DNA of 64,000 bases from positions 124,001 to 188,000 of the forward strand of contig JALMQS010000823.1 of NCBI GenBank assembly GCA_024734495.1, given 5' to 3'. The DNA comes from Forficula auricularia. Taxonomy: Eukaryota; Arthropoda; Insecta; Dermaptera; Forficulidae. The notes under the pieces were generated by a model. The model was not told the origin of the DNA, ran no database searches, and was given only the letters and a program-made list of their open reading frames with translations. Position numbers and translations under genes: made by a program. Shown here in pieces: positions 11,953 through 22,222 of this stretch (its first letter is position 1; each line of letters opens with the position of its first letter).

Positions 11953-13325
11953 CAGGGGTGTCCAACCTTTTTAACCGACTTCAAAAAAGGAGGAGGTTCT
12001 CTATTCCACTGATTTTTTTTTGTGTGTGTCTATGTTACCTCATATCTCCGCCAATTGTGAACCGATTTTGAAAAAAAAATTTGCATCGGGTTCAGTCTAG
12101 CTTCCGATTGGTCCCGTTTTTTTATTGGTATTAGACCTTTTTTGTTAGGTATGTTCAGGCCTAACTTCTTTGTTTATGAACCGATTTCGATTATTCTTTT
12201 TTTATTGGAAAGGGGCTATCTTAGGGATGGTGCCATATTAATTTGGTCAAGTTCTAATGATATGATCACTATTAATAACATCACTAAAAAGAGAAAAATA
12301 AAATAATTTTTAAGAAAAAATAAAACCGACTTCAAAAAATTAAATGCAACAAATAAAATACACTAGAAGGTATAAAATAATTATCTTATTTAGTTACAAC
12401 TAACTTTATTAACATGAAATTACTTTTTTAAGTCGGTGCCAAACAAACTATAGCTATAAGCGAACGTACCCTCCAAACTTACTAAATAAGATCCGTCGAG
12501 TGCGATTCATAAAAGGTATATGTTTGGCACCGACTTCAAAAAGTAATTTCATGTTAATATTTCGTCGTTTAGTTGTAACTAAATAAGATAATAATTATTT
12601 TATATCTTTTAGTGTATTTTATTTGTTGCATTTAATTTTTTGAAGTCGGTTTTATTTTTTTCTTAAAAATTATTTTTTGGCTTACACGGGCCGTCTTTGA
12701 AGTAAAAACAAATATGCCTCGGGCCGCAATTAAAATCATAAATCTATTGATATTTTTTTAATAAAAAAATGAGTTAATAATGTAGAATAACAATATCCGC
12801 CATGACAAAGAAGCAAAAATATCTTAAAAATATATAATAGGAATAGTAGGGAATTGGATAAAATTCAAAACATAGAGATTTTTTAAATGGGCCAGTCCTT
12901 TCGTCAATTTATTTTGACTTCCACAGTGGATTCAAAATTCCCGAAAAGTCTAGCCTATTAAAAAAAAAAAAATAATATGTGTTTAATGTTATCCAATTCC
13001 CTACTATTCCTGTTATAAATTTACTATGGATACGAATGATGTAACATTATCTTAAAAATATTTATATCTAATAAAAAATGGAGTCAAAATTGTGATGATT
13101 TTTTCGGAAATCTTGATATATATTTTTCACATTCAAAATCTAAATTCTGCCCTTTTTTTTCGAAAATTTTTGGGGAGATTTTCCAATTTCTTCTTAAAAA
13201 AAATAGGTCAAATTGTATCAGATATGTTTTCCAGTAAGTATATAAAAAACTTAATGTTTTAAAGAAATTTATAATTTTATGTAGGGCCGCATTCATTGCA
13301 GTGATGGATCGCGGGTTGGACAATG
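11953..13325. mobile_element. hAT-like element (CAGGGGTGTCCAACC) split by nested insertion
   Basis: The left end CAGGGGTGTCCAACCTTTTT is a typical hAT-type terminus. The AACCGACTTC element (copy B) is inserted only about 20 bp inside it. After 12666 the sequence resumes with GGCTTACACGGGCCGTC and GCCTCGGGCCGC. The probable right end is GGGTTGGACAATG at about 13313-13325. The related element at 34679-35247 has the same termini. Confidence 0.5.
11972..12666 (+). mobile_element. AACCGACTTCAAAAAA element, copy B, inverted to copy A
   Basis: It starts TTAACCGACTTCAAAAAAGG and ends with a hairpin (about 12310-12666) whose arms contain CCGACTTCAAAAA and TAGTTACAACTAA blocks. Comparison with copy A shows the same order reversed, including ACCTCATATCTCCGCCAATT and the CATCCCTAAG-type block read inversely. 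Small deletions distinguish the hairpin arms of the two copies. Confidence 0.75.
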
Positions 13326-13329
13326 GACA

Positions 13330-13955
13330 GTCCTTCTCTAAATACTTCGAGCTGAAGGATAAGTCTGAATTTAAGCTAGATCATATTGTGCTCAGTCATG
13401 TCAAAATAATTTTATCAACACATGAAAATTACTCTAGAATCAGTACTCAAACAGTTATGTATTTCGAAGAGAATATGCCATCAAAAATAACAAATCTATA
13501 AGGTTTCAGCCTTAACTCTTTCATATTAATTTTAATTTTAAATAGATTTTTTGTGTTTAAAATGTTCTATTTCAAAATTTGAAAGAAAAAATGTCATATT
13601 CATTTTAAAGATTACGATGTATGATTTATATTGGAATACAATTATTTCCAAATCCCTTGGAGTGGCTGACTGAGCGCATGAAGTGAATGCGTCTGGTGAC
13701 TGTGCGCGTGTTTAGTCCTTCACCAATCGTCCTTCCACACCATCCGACTTGAACAATTCTCGCTAGGCTACCGAATGTTGGATTTTGATTATTTATTATT
13801 GATATTCAATTAAATAGAAATCATCTTTTGTATGAAAAAATTAATCTTAAAATGAATTAATAATGCATGCGAGAATTATTCAATTTCGAATCGTTGGAAG
13901 ATGACTTCAATGATTTTTAGTTCGACGCTGGGAGTCTGTGGTTTTCTTATTGCAG
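13330..13955 (+). other. slo intron, nothing identified
   Basis: AT-rich intron between the hAT-like right end and the Pro-rich exon. The pyrimidine tract just before 13955 is the acceptor of that exon. Confidence 0.5.
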
Positions 13956-14018
13956 ATGACCACCACCCTCCACCCACTTATACGCCTCCAGAGTTGCCCA
14001 AGATGGTGCATATTCGAG
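13956..14018 (+). CDS. slo: slo linker exon, Pro-rich DHHPPPTYTPPELPK
   Basis: The 63-nt exon follows CTTATTGCAG and precedes GTATTT. It is phase 1 to phase 1 and reads NDHHPPPTYTPPELPKMVHI plus R. A proline-rich segment of this type is one I associate with insect Slo between RCK1 and RCK2. It can be skipped in frame. Confidence 0.9.
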
Positions 14019-14208
14019 GTATTTGCAGAAATAAAAAATCGCTTGATATTTACAATATACATTTTTCTAAAAAATAATAATAATAATAAAAATATATTGC
14101 CATAAAATAAGAATAAATCTCTTTTCTTATTTAACAAAAATACCTTTTTAAATTATTTCTTTCTCTCTGTCTCACTCTCTCTATCTCTATCTTTCTCTAT
14201 ACTCTACC

Positions 14209-14385
14209 CAGGGCCGCCGAGAGCTTATCCGGGTTCCGGGGCTGGATCTTATTAAATACATATCTATTAAAATATAAATTTTTATATAAATATAAATATT
14301 TATTACATCGTAAAAAAAATGCTAATTTTTGATTCCCGGTCCCCGGGGATGCACTCCCTGCCTCTCCCCCCTCTCGGCGCCTCTG
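14209..14385. mobile_element. Small hAT-like MITE, CAGGGCCGCCGAGAG
   Basis: The left end CAGGGCCGCCGAGAG pairs with the right end CTCTCGGCGCCTCTG. The flanks are ACTCTACC and ATTTTACC, a 6 of 8 match that may be a decayed target-site duplication. The centre is AT-rich with an internal CCGGTCCCCGGGG block. Confidence 0.6.
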
Positions 14386-14413
14386 ATTTTACCTACTCAT
14401 TTCATTCTGCAAT

Positions 14414-14680
14414 TTACTCTATCAAATAAAATTTGCGACTTAAGTTGACTCTTAAATTCATATTTGATTTGCTTTTATGAGATTCACTGATATTCATAAA
14501 ACAGGACAGAATTTGAACAATCGCACAATCAATCAATAATTTCTGGAAATCTGATTGGGGTGCGGCTGGTACTTGAGCAGGTTCTCTGCTAATTTTTGAG
14601 AACACTCGAGGTGTATTAATTAAGATAAGAAATAAGGCTAAAAAAATTGCATTTACTTGAAAAATCTTTATACAACCCAT
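14414..14680 (-). CDS. Possible small secreted peptide ORF, unassigned
   Basis: An 88-codon open frame on the opposite strand to slo starts MGCIKIFQVNAIFLALFLIL and continues INTPRVFS, which looks like a signal peptide. It is followed by KISREPAQVPAAPQSDFQKL. No family is recognised, and no upstream promoter or splice partner is evident. It may be chance in AT-rich intron. It is kept because the hydrophobic leader and the more complex peptide after it are unusual here. Confidence 0.2.
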   Translation of the reverse strand: MGCIKIFQVNAIFLALFLILINTPRVFSKISREPAQVPAAPQSDFQKLLIDCAIVQILSCFMNISESHKSKSNMNLRVNLSRKFYLIE

Positions 14681-14718
14681 TTCAATTGATCAATTTTTTT
14701 GTTATAAATGATGAGGGA

Positions 14719-14970
14719 TCAATACTATATAATAAAGCAGTAAGCAGTCGCTTGGTTTGTCCGGTTTCGCCCACTTATGGCTCCGCCCCCTGTATACTCT
14801 ATCTACCGTAAACTTTCCGGAAGCTCCTAGAAACTTCGGGAACATTCTGGAATGTTCCACAAGGACAGTCGTTCACAAGAATTGGACTCTGTCTCGCGGA
14901 GTGATGTTGAGCGACGGTTTGCGCGCCGCGAGCCAGCAAGAAACCCGCCAAAGGCGGGCTTTCCAACTGG
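14719..14970 (+). mobile_element. Putative short non-autonomous Helitron
   Basis: The 5' end is TCAATACTATATAATAAAGC, close to the TC...TATAATAAAGC starts typical of insect Helitrons, and follows a host A. The 3' end is CTGG (CTRR pattern), followed by host T. It is preceded, 8 nt upstream, by a perfect 6-bp hairpin CCCGCC-AAA-GGCGGG (14944-14958). There are no terminal inverted repeats and no target duplication, as expected for A|T insertion. The 252-bp body is GC-rich and non-coding. Confidence 0.65.
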
Positions 14971-15347
14971 TTTAAATATAATTTAAATATATTTTTTTAA
15001 TTTATTTCGAACCATATGAGGCTCTGTCAGCGTAAAAATTCTAAAATACAAAAAATAAGGAGCACCCTAGTGCACACTCTGATCATTTGCTAAAAATTCG
15101 GGAATAGGTATTTGAAGGATTTTCATCTTTAGATCCAGCCCTAAATTACTCTCCTCAAAAAGAGAGAGAATATTTTCATTATCAAAAATATTTATTATAA
15201 TAATTAAGTATTATTTAACGGGAATATTTTCTAGAAAATACTAATAAGTATTATATAATGGAACAATCCATTAACAATTGTACATTTTTATTAGTAAATT
15301 CACTATTGGATGAATTTATAGCCAACTGCTTTGGCATGTGAAAAGCA

Positions 15348-15549
15348 CCTGAAATGGCATGTTGAAAGCAACATAGACAATGGAAGTTAAGCAATATGTG
15401 GCACGGTTGGTTTGGATTTTGGGTGGGTCACTATCTAAGTGTGAATGTGATGCATTCCACAGTAAAGGGGATATTGGCATTTGCAGTTTTTCATCACCAT
15501 TGGAATTATATTGCCGAAACCCTTTAAAGGCGTTGTCGATTTGATTAGC
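15348..15549 (-). CDS. Exon-like open block on minus strand, unassigned
   Basis: On the minus strand a TTTGTTTGTTTTTAG acceptor at 15550 opens a frame reading NQIDNAFKGFRQYNSNGDEK, then LLWNASHSHLDSDPPKIQ and ATYCLTSIVYVAFNMPFQ. It ends at a CAG|GTGCTT donor at about 15348. Composition is protein-like and richer in GC than the flanks. No family is recognised. It may be an exon of a nested gene, a transposon relic or chance. Confidence 0.25.
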
Positions 15550-15799
15550 TAAAAACAAACAAAAATTACATTCAAAAATATTTTTTACTGTTTTTATTTT
15601 ATTTTTTATCTTATTTAAATAATTTCTAATACTTTATTAAATTTCATTTATAGGGATATAATTTTGTAATAAAAATTAAATAAATTAAGAAAAATTTTAA
15701 TTTTTGGGAGCTCTTTAGAGAAAGGAGATATGATTTTTTCCACTAGCTCGAGTGAAAGGTCGAAATTCCAATGGCCAAATAGTCAAGAGTTTGTCAGTT

Positions 15800-15945
15800 T
15801 GGTTCACATTTATACCTTTTCAACCTCAAATTGGAATTAATCGATTTCTAAGTGAAATCAATCCATTTCGAATTGGGATTAAATCCTATTTTGAAATTGA
15901 TTAATTCCAATTGAAGTTAAAAAGGTATAGATATAGCTCATTGTA
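15800..15945. repeat. Palindromic foldback element
   Basis: The arm TATACCTTTTCAACCTCAAA with TTGGAATTAATCGATTTC is mirrored by GAAATTGATTAATTCCAATT and AAAAAGGTATA. The two arms fill the element with a short loop, so it is a small foldback MITE-like repeat. Confidence 0.65.
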
Positions 15946-16263
15946 AATACATTATATTTAATCTAGGAAAATTCTGTTCCTGTAATGAAATGAATCAACC
16001 AAAAGCTTGGATCAGTTTTCTTTATAGCCTCATTGAGCTTACCATTATTTTCTAACTCTTTCCAACTTTCACTTTCACTTATTCTACATCGATTCATCTA
16101 TCATTTCATAAGGCATTTTCAATCGGGACTGTAATTAAAAAAATTAAAAAAAAAAACATTTCATTTTAATCACTCACAACTATTCACTCTAGTTTAGTTT
16201 CTTTTTTTACATTTCTTCTTTTCTTTTTTTCTCTTTCACTAATAAAATTTTGTCATGAACTGA

Positions 16264-16480
16264 AGTCTAATAACCTATTGGCGCGACATGTCGCTTGATG
16301 TCGCTTTGCCCATTATCTTATATGGAGCATAACTCACTGACGCAACGCGGCAACAGTGACGCAGCACTCAGTTATGGAGGCGCTACATCACGCGACATAT
16401 CCTAAAACGTATATATTAACTGAATTCTTGCTGGGGTGTGTTTGTCGCGGCATGTCGCGCGCGAAGTGTTATTAGTCTTA
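16264..16480. mobile_element. TIR element with CGCGACATGTCGC subterminal repeats
   Basis: The left end AGTCTAATAACC followed by GGCGCGACATGTCGC is mirrored at the right by GCGGCATGTCGCGCGC and GTTATTAGTCTTA. The interior repeats GCGAC/GTCGC motifs several times. Non-coding and non-autonomous. Confidence 0.6.
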
Positions 16481-16808
16481 TAATTTGGGATTAATTGGAT
16501 CGTTTTCATCTCATCTTTTATCTGTCCATTAGTCGAATGTTTGTTAAAATCCCGATTGAATGCATCATTTTCTAGAATAGCCATTGACATCGTTTACTGC
16601 CATCCTGGTTTTTAAGCGGAATGTTTCGAAATACCTAAGCTTATAAATGCTACCAATTTAAAGTAAATTAAACAAAAAATAATAATAAAAGAAAGATGTA
16701 AAGTAAATAAATTGCATATGGGTTACTTCTATAAAAAGTAATATGTAAAACTTTCACCATTTCAAATTTAAAGCTAATAGAGAATTCGACTTATGGACTA
16801 GCATCTTA

Positions 16809-17212
16809 AGATCGGTACTCATATGAGTGTTTGAGCCACATGAGCATGTGGTCCGAGCATGAGTCAGTGGAGGGGGCGCGCAGGCTGAGCCCTGAGCCAT
16901 TGTTTGTGATCGTGCTCACTTTGAACTACCGACAGCCCTCGGCTCGGGCTGAGCCGTTCGGGTCCATTCGGCAGGGTAAACGGATGCTCATGTGGGTCAA
17001 ACGCTTATATCAGTACCGACCTTTAAGGCGCGTATTCATATGAGCGTTTGACCCGAGCCGAATGGACCCGAACGGCTCAACCCGAGCCGAGGGTTGTCGG
17101 TTCTGCAAAGTGAGCAAGGGTCACACACAGTGGCTCAGGGCTCATGGGGTGCCTGAGCAGGCTCGGCCCGCATGCTCATCTGGGTCAAATGCTTATATGA
17201 ATACGCGCCTTT
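16809..17212. mobile_element. Two abutting palindromic elements in inverted arrangement
   Basis: The first palindrome (16809-17023) has arms GATCGGTACTCATATGAG and CTTATATCAGTACCGAC. The second (17025-17210) has arms GGCGCGTATTCATATGAGCG and CTTATATGAATACGCGCC. Shared inner blocks (GGCTCGGG, CGTTCGGGTCCATTCGGC) are in opposite orientation, so the second is an inverted, diverged copy of the first. GC content is far above the intron average. Confidence 0.7.
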
Positions 17213-17904
17213 ACTCGTAGGTACTGAGCATGGGCACTTCACGATTCTGCTGAGAAATTTTAAAGTACACATGCTCAGTACATCCGGATGCGGAGCGACC
17301 ACTAACTTGACTTAGTGTCAAATACACCTTCTATCAAACCATAAGTTAGTAAAAATAAGATCGTTATGGTAATATGTTTCAATTCGCATAAAAACCAGGA
17401 TCGCTCTAAAGAAAGTCACTCATTCTTATCATTCAATGCCTTGCTTAATTAGGTTGTTCTTTGGGTATAGCTATATCGATTTGTATATATTTATTTATAT
17501 ATTTAATCTAATATCCATATAAATATAATTTTCTCTGGATATTTTTCAAACAAGTTTCACTAGATTGTATTCAGAGCTTGTGTGTATTGGTACATTTAGC
17601 TCTCATTTTGGTAATCTTTAGATAAAGCATGTCTGTCGTGTTGTATCGTGTTTTAGAAAGACTTTCTTGATCTTTTTTATTTGGGTTAGTCACAAGGGTT
17701 AATCAATTTTTGCGGGGGGTGGGCCGCGGGGTGGTCCGTTGCGTTCGTTACTCTTACTAGTTACGAGAGAATAGCAAAATAGAAATTATTTTCTTATAAT
17801 TATCGCGAATAATCTCTTAGGGAGGGGTAGGGTTTGCTTTAATTATTTTACTAATTAATTATTTTTTTGTTATGAATAAAATAATAATAGAATTTCTTTT
17901 ATAG

Positions 17905-17934
17905 GTGAAGCAGGACGGGAGAAAGAAGATCCTT
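17905..17934 (+). CDS. slo: slo micro-exon, 30 nt, GEAGREKEDP
   Basis: A 30-nt exon lies between TTTTATAG and a consensus GTAAGT donor, phase 1 to phase 1. It reads GEAGREKEDP when joined to the 13956 exon, and its final T joins the next exon as Tyr. Charge pattern, splice sites and phase agree with a slo micro-exon; skipping keeps frame. Confidence 0.8.
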
Positions 17935-18222
17935 GTAAGTATTTATTATGTATATATTGAAATTTCATTCATTTTACATTAAGGTAGTTCTTTCGCGACA
18001 ATCCACACAAGAAGTTTTATCCTCGAAACCACTCTATACATATGAACGGTTATGTTTTTTAACGTGACTGTACTTCTCACACTACTATAACCTCTTTATG
18101 AATGGATCGTTTCCAAGTGACTGTTCTTTTATCTCCTCCACTAAAAATAATCGGGCCAAATTTTTTTTTTTACCAAAACAACGGGGTAAATAATTTCAAT
18201 TTTTTTCTTAAGTTATAAATAC

Positions 18223-18571
18223 ATAAATAAATAAATAAATCTTGATTCCCCGACCTGATTAGAGGCACAAGTCCTCGGTGGGTAGGTCCACCGAACATCA
18301 ATACAATCTAGTTACAATACATTAACAAACATCAATACAAATTAACTACAACAATTTAACAAATAATAAACAAGTACAAAAAAAAAGAAAAATAAAAAAA
18401 TAGAAATGTATGCTAATTAACAAATAACATGACCATAGATTTCCATCAAAAGACAAAAAGTAATTTAAAAATTCCGCGCAAAGCCCGATACCAGGAGCAA
18501 GCGACGCATTAGCCATCCCGGCATTTGGCATAAGTTGTTAAGGAAACCTGGTCAAAACCTTAACAAGGATG
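18223..18571 (-). mobile_element. Dispersed retroelement with (ATTT)n tail, copy 1
   Basis: About 340 bp match 38104-38470 almost throughout, with the same two ends. On the minus strand it starts CCATCCTTGTTAAGG and ends GTGCCTCTAATCAGGTCG followed by an (ATTT)n-like tail. A simple-repeat tail and a fixed 5' end suggest a SINE or short LINE-derived element. No RNA polymerase III boxes were recognised. Confidence 0.7.
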
Positions 18572-20120
18572 GTATGACCTCTCTCTACCTCAGCTAATCT
18601 CTGCTTGTGAGAACTAAATAAAATTTTATACAACTCTTTTGTGTGTTTATTATGCTTTTAATGACTTTATTCCAAGTTTCGAAGACTTCTTGAATTTTTT
18701 CATTTGTGAAAGAACTACCTTAAAAACAAATTATATTTAAGTAGTTATGAGAAAAATTTCTTTTATAAATTATAAACAAATGTTCTAAAATTTAACATGC
18801 TCTCTTATATTAATAATTCGTTATATCCTTGTAACGACTTGAATTTACTTTGTTTAATTTTTGGGATTAGATTAGATAGTGGTTTCTTTTTAGAAAGCAA
18901 CAACTCTCCAGATATCACAACCTTCAGTTTTTACAATGCCCCCCTAGCTTACCTACTCTTACTTGCCAAATAATCCTTGACTATCATGAATAAATTAAAA
19001 TTGGTAATTTATAAAAGAACAAATTTATTTAATTAATATGTCTCTTGTTTAAATATGTACTTGATTTAATAGAATTTTTTTAGCTTAACAGGTGATACGA
19101 TTTAATTAGCTAAAGGTTGTGGTCTCTAGTTATTAATAATTAATTATTAAAGACAATGGAAAAATAAAGCTTTCTCTTTTCGAAGGTGGTATAATTTTAA
19201 AGTTTATTTTTTGTTTAGACCATCCTTGACCCATTCCAAAAGAGCAAAACAAAAAATATTAACAACCAAAAATATTAACTAAAAAATATTCATTTAATAA
19301 AAATCATCAAATCAAAATAAATCCTCATATTTTATCAAATAATCTAAAGTAAGAAAATATTTTACATTAGGGTTATCTCAAAGTCTGCTACAGTAAATTT
19401 AATTACATTAAATTATAAATCAACACCCTTCTTTGAGATTTTGTAAACCTTTCCTTAACAATACTTATTTTATCATGCTTCCTTGTATACAATTCGTATT
19501 GTATTCGTATTTTTGGAGAATATTTTTTGTTGGATATTTCTTAAATTTCTCCCTTGTCTTGACAATTGATTGAAATTTTTTATTAAATTTACAATATAGT
19601 ATATTTTTCTGGGACCGTTACGAAATCTATATAGATTTAACCAGTATCAAATAATCTTAGGAAGATAACTTTACACTGTGGAAATCCGTGAAATCAAAGA
19701 GATATCTTTCTACTTTACACTCTTGGTGGCATAAATCATTTAAAACTTTTAAAATATTTAACATGATCATCAAAGCTCCAATATAATTTTATTATTTTTG
19801 AGACGGACGATATATGATTTCTTTAACATTGCAATTACTCTTGAATATACGCATTAATGTGCTACTCACGATTAGAATAATCCAAAATGTCTCTTATTTA
19901 AATTATCACGAATTTTTTCAAACATAAATTCATTAGATATTTAGTTATATTCTAATTTTGTAGTTAGTAATCCACCAACAGCCGAATTTATGGGAGTGAT
20001 TATCGTCAAAAACTAACAAATTTGAAAATAAATTTATTTTTATTAAAGATTAAATAAAACTTACTCTACAAAAACATTAAAAAGTGAATATTTAAAGTTC
20101 ATTAAGTTTCTCATAGTTTT
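18572..20120 (+). other. slo intron, no recognised feature
   Basis: AT-rich intron with no clear repeat, ORF or exon signal. Confidence 0.5.
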
Positions 20121-20123
20121 GAA

Positions 20124-20640
20124 TTGGAGACCATGGCTAGTTAAGGAGGGAAAGGAGAGCAGTGACCCACCCATAAAACTCCCCCCCCCTATAAAAATTG
20201 AAACTCCATTATTACGAGGCATCACTTATATATTTCTCATTAAATTATTTTGTTAAGTACTTACAAAATTTTCAATTTTACTAAAAAGTTAGTTGATCTT
20301 TAATTGGATTACCGAAATTAAAACCTTGTAGTGGCTGATCAGCTGCCCGGCTGCCCCCCTAAGATAACTCCCTAACTATGCCAGTGCAAATACCCTCCAC
20401 TAGAGCCCTGCCTGTATATCTTGACTAGAAGTGGACCCTTCCCGTCCCAAATCCCGACCATCCACCCCAGCTGCGATCACTACTTATATAGGGCAGGGTC
20501 CCCTCCAGGAGAGCCGGGGGAGAAGTCCCTCCCCGACCGCCCACCAAGGCTCGCCCCTCCTACTGTTGCTAATCAGCTAGCCGGCTGCCTCCCCCCCCCT
20601 TATGAAAACTCCCTAACTACACCAATGTTGGAGACTTAGA
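20124..20640 (+). mobile_element. Dispersed repeat with CTAGTTAAGGAGGG start
   Basis: The segment CATGGCTAGTTAAGGAGGG through AAAAAGTTAGTTGATCTTTA to GGATTACCGAA is repeated at 63846-64000. A block ending CCCTAACTATGCCAGTG (about 20337-20390) is followed by a direct, diverged repeat ending CCCTAACTACACCAATG (about 20570-20631). The termini CTAGTTAAGG and CCCTAACTA are imperfect inverted repeats, so this may be two overlapping TIR elements. Poly-C runs mark the interior. Confidence 0.5.
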
Positions 20641-20961
20641 TGTGCTCAAAAGTTCTTGAAATTGATTATGGTAATCTTCCAAAGAACAATGCTTCAAATT
20701 TCGAGACTTACTAAAGTTTAAACATCAATTTTGGCACATTTAATATTTTTTAATAATAAATTAATTTTCAAATTTTTCACTTGCTTTATCAAGATTCGCT
20801 TTTACTTGTTTAATAGTAGGTATTTACTCTCTTCATTAGATGGTTAGATTAGCATAAAGCGGATCGTTATCTTTTAATTCTTTTCAGATCAGACATTCAT
20901 TCAATTCCCTCGCTTGCTTAAAATGAAACCCCATCTATAAATGAACTATTTGAACTTGCAG

Positions 20962-21136
20962 ATGTTAATGTAGAGGATGTTTCTCTAGTATTGCGCAACC
21001 ACCGTTCTACACCCACGGCGATGGGCAACTCGATGAAACAGCCCCTGAAAGGCGGCGGAAAGCCCAACCCCAACCGAGCCACACCGGACCAGTTAACTTC
21101 TCCAAACCAGACGGGGAACTACAACCTTGCGAGCAG
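20962..21136 (+). CDS. slo: slo linker exon, VNVEDVSLVLRNHRS
   Basis: The 175-nt exon is bounded by ACTTGCAG and GTAACA. It enters in phase 1 and leaves in phase 2. It begins VNVEDVSLVLRNHRSTPTAM and continues through a Gly, Pro, Asn and Lys-rich stretch (KQPLKGGGKPNPNRATPDQ) to NYNLAS. It is disordered-linker sequence rich in Ser and Thr, plausible for phosphorylation. Local GC is much higher than in the surrounding intron, as expected for coding DNA. Confidence 0.92.
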
Positions 21137-22162
21137 GTAACAATCCCTTTATAAGTTCATTATCATAATTGTCCTCCTAATTAAATCACATTTGAACTTG
21201 ATCGCGATTCTTCTATGGTCGTTTTCATGTATGAGTGCGCATGTTTTTATCACCATGGGTGGCGGGGAAAAAGTTCCACTTTTCCTCTCACCTTTTAAGC
21301 CGCTCGGTAAACTTCAGAACCCGCGGCTTCGTTCGCCCATATGAAAAGTGTATAAGTAGGAGTAAAGAGTACTTGTGAGCTTTCTGCGTACGTTTACGCA
21401 TTATTATGTATCAACGACCATAGTTAATAATTTATTAAATTGTTACTTAATCTTCACAACAAAACCATTAAAGAAATCAAATAAATTTTAGCATGGATTT
21501 ATTAGCAACTACTTTGGATAAGTTAAGTAGATCGATTTACCCGAGGCTAAAACACAATTTACCTCCCTTCTCTATCTATCTATTTCTCTTTTCTCTTTAT
21601 CTCTTTCTCTGTCTCTATTTTATCGAAATATTTTTAATGCGAATCACTTATATAAGCAGCGCCAACCTACTTTAGCACGTTGAGTTTATATCTAACTTCT
21701 TCTATTACTTATACTGCTGTTGCGACTGACTCTCTAGTTGCTCTGCTGGCTTTTCTGGTATGTCTTTCCTTCTTGGCACCAACAGTGATTGGACGCACTA
21801 CGTACTTATAATGTAATAATCATTTGCTCAAGCCCTAATTATTATATCAATCTAATATTAAAGTTTTAGGGAAGTTTTTTTAATCTCGTAATGAAGGTGT
21901 TTTAAATTATTTGATATTTAAACTCGATTAAGATGCATGGGCTAAAATGATTCTATGACGTTCCAGCGAGAGAATAACACAAATCACTGCACTTTAAAAG
22001 AAAATTTAAAAATAAAGCGATCAAAAAATAAAAACAAGAAAGAAAAAATTAAGACCCGTAAAAGTAGACAGCCCGAAAGGGTTTTGTAAAATTAATCTCT
22101 CTATAATTAAGTGAGACATCTGCAGCGAGGTCAGATTGTAGTGATGTTTCATGTGATTGCAG

Positions 22163-22222
22163 GACTCAAGAGGATTCAACGTACGCTGGCTATCACCTTG
22201 CATATGAAGTCAAAAAGCTCAT
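22163..22222 (+). CDS. slo: slo exon, TQEDSTYAGYHLAYEVKKLM
   Basis: The 60-nt exon lies between GATTGCAG and GTACGC, phase 2 to phase 2. It reads R, then TQEDSTYAGYHLAYEVKKL, with Met completed by the next exon. This segment is a recognisable insect Slo block just before RCK2. Its 20-codon symmetric structure means it could be skipped in frame. Confidence 0.94.

Noticed and set aside
16831..17043. 70-codon open frame in a GC-rich block
   Set aside because: It falls within the paired palindromic elements; its mirror sequence explains the high GC and open frame.
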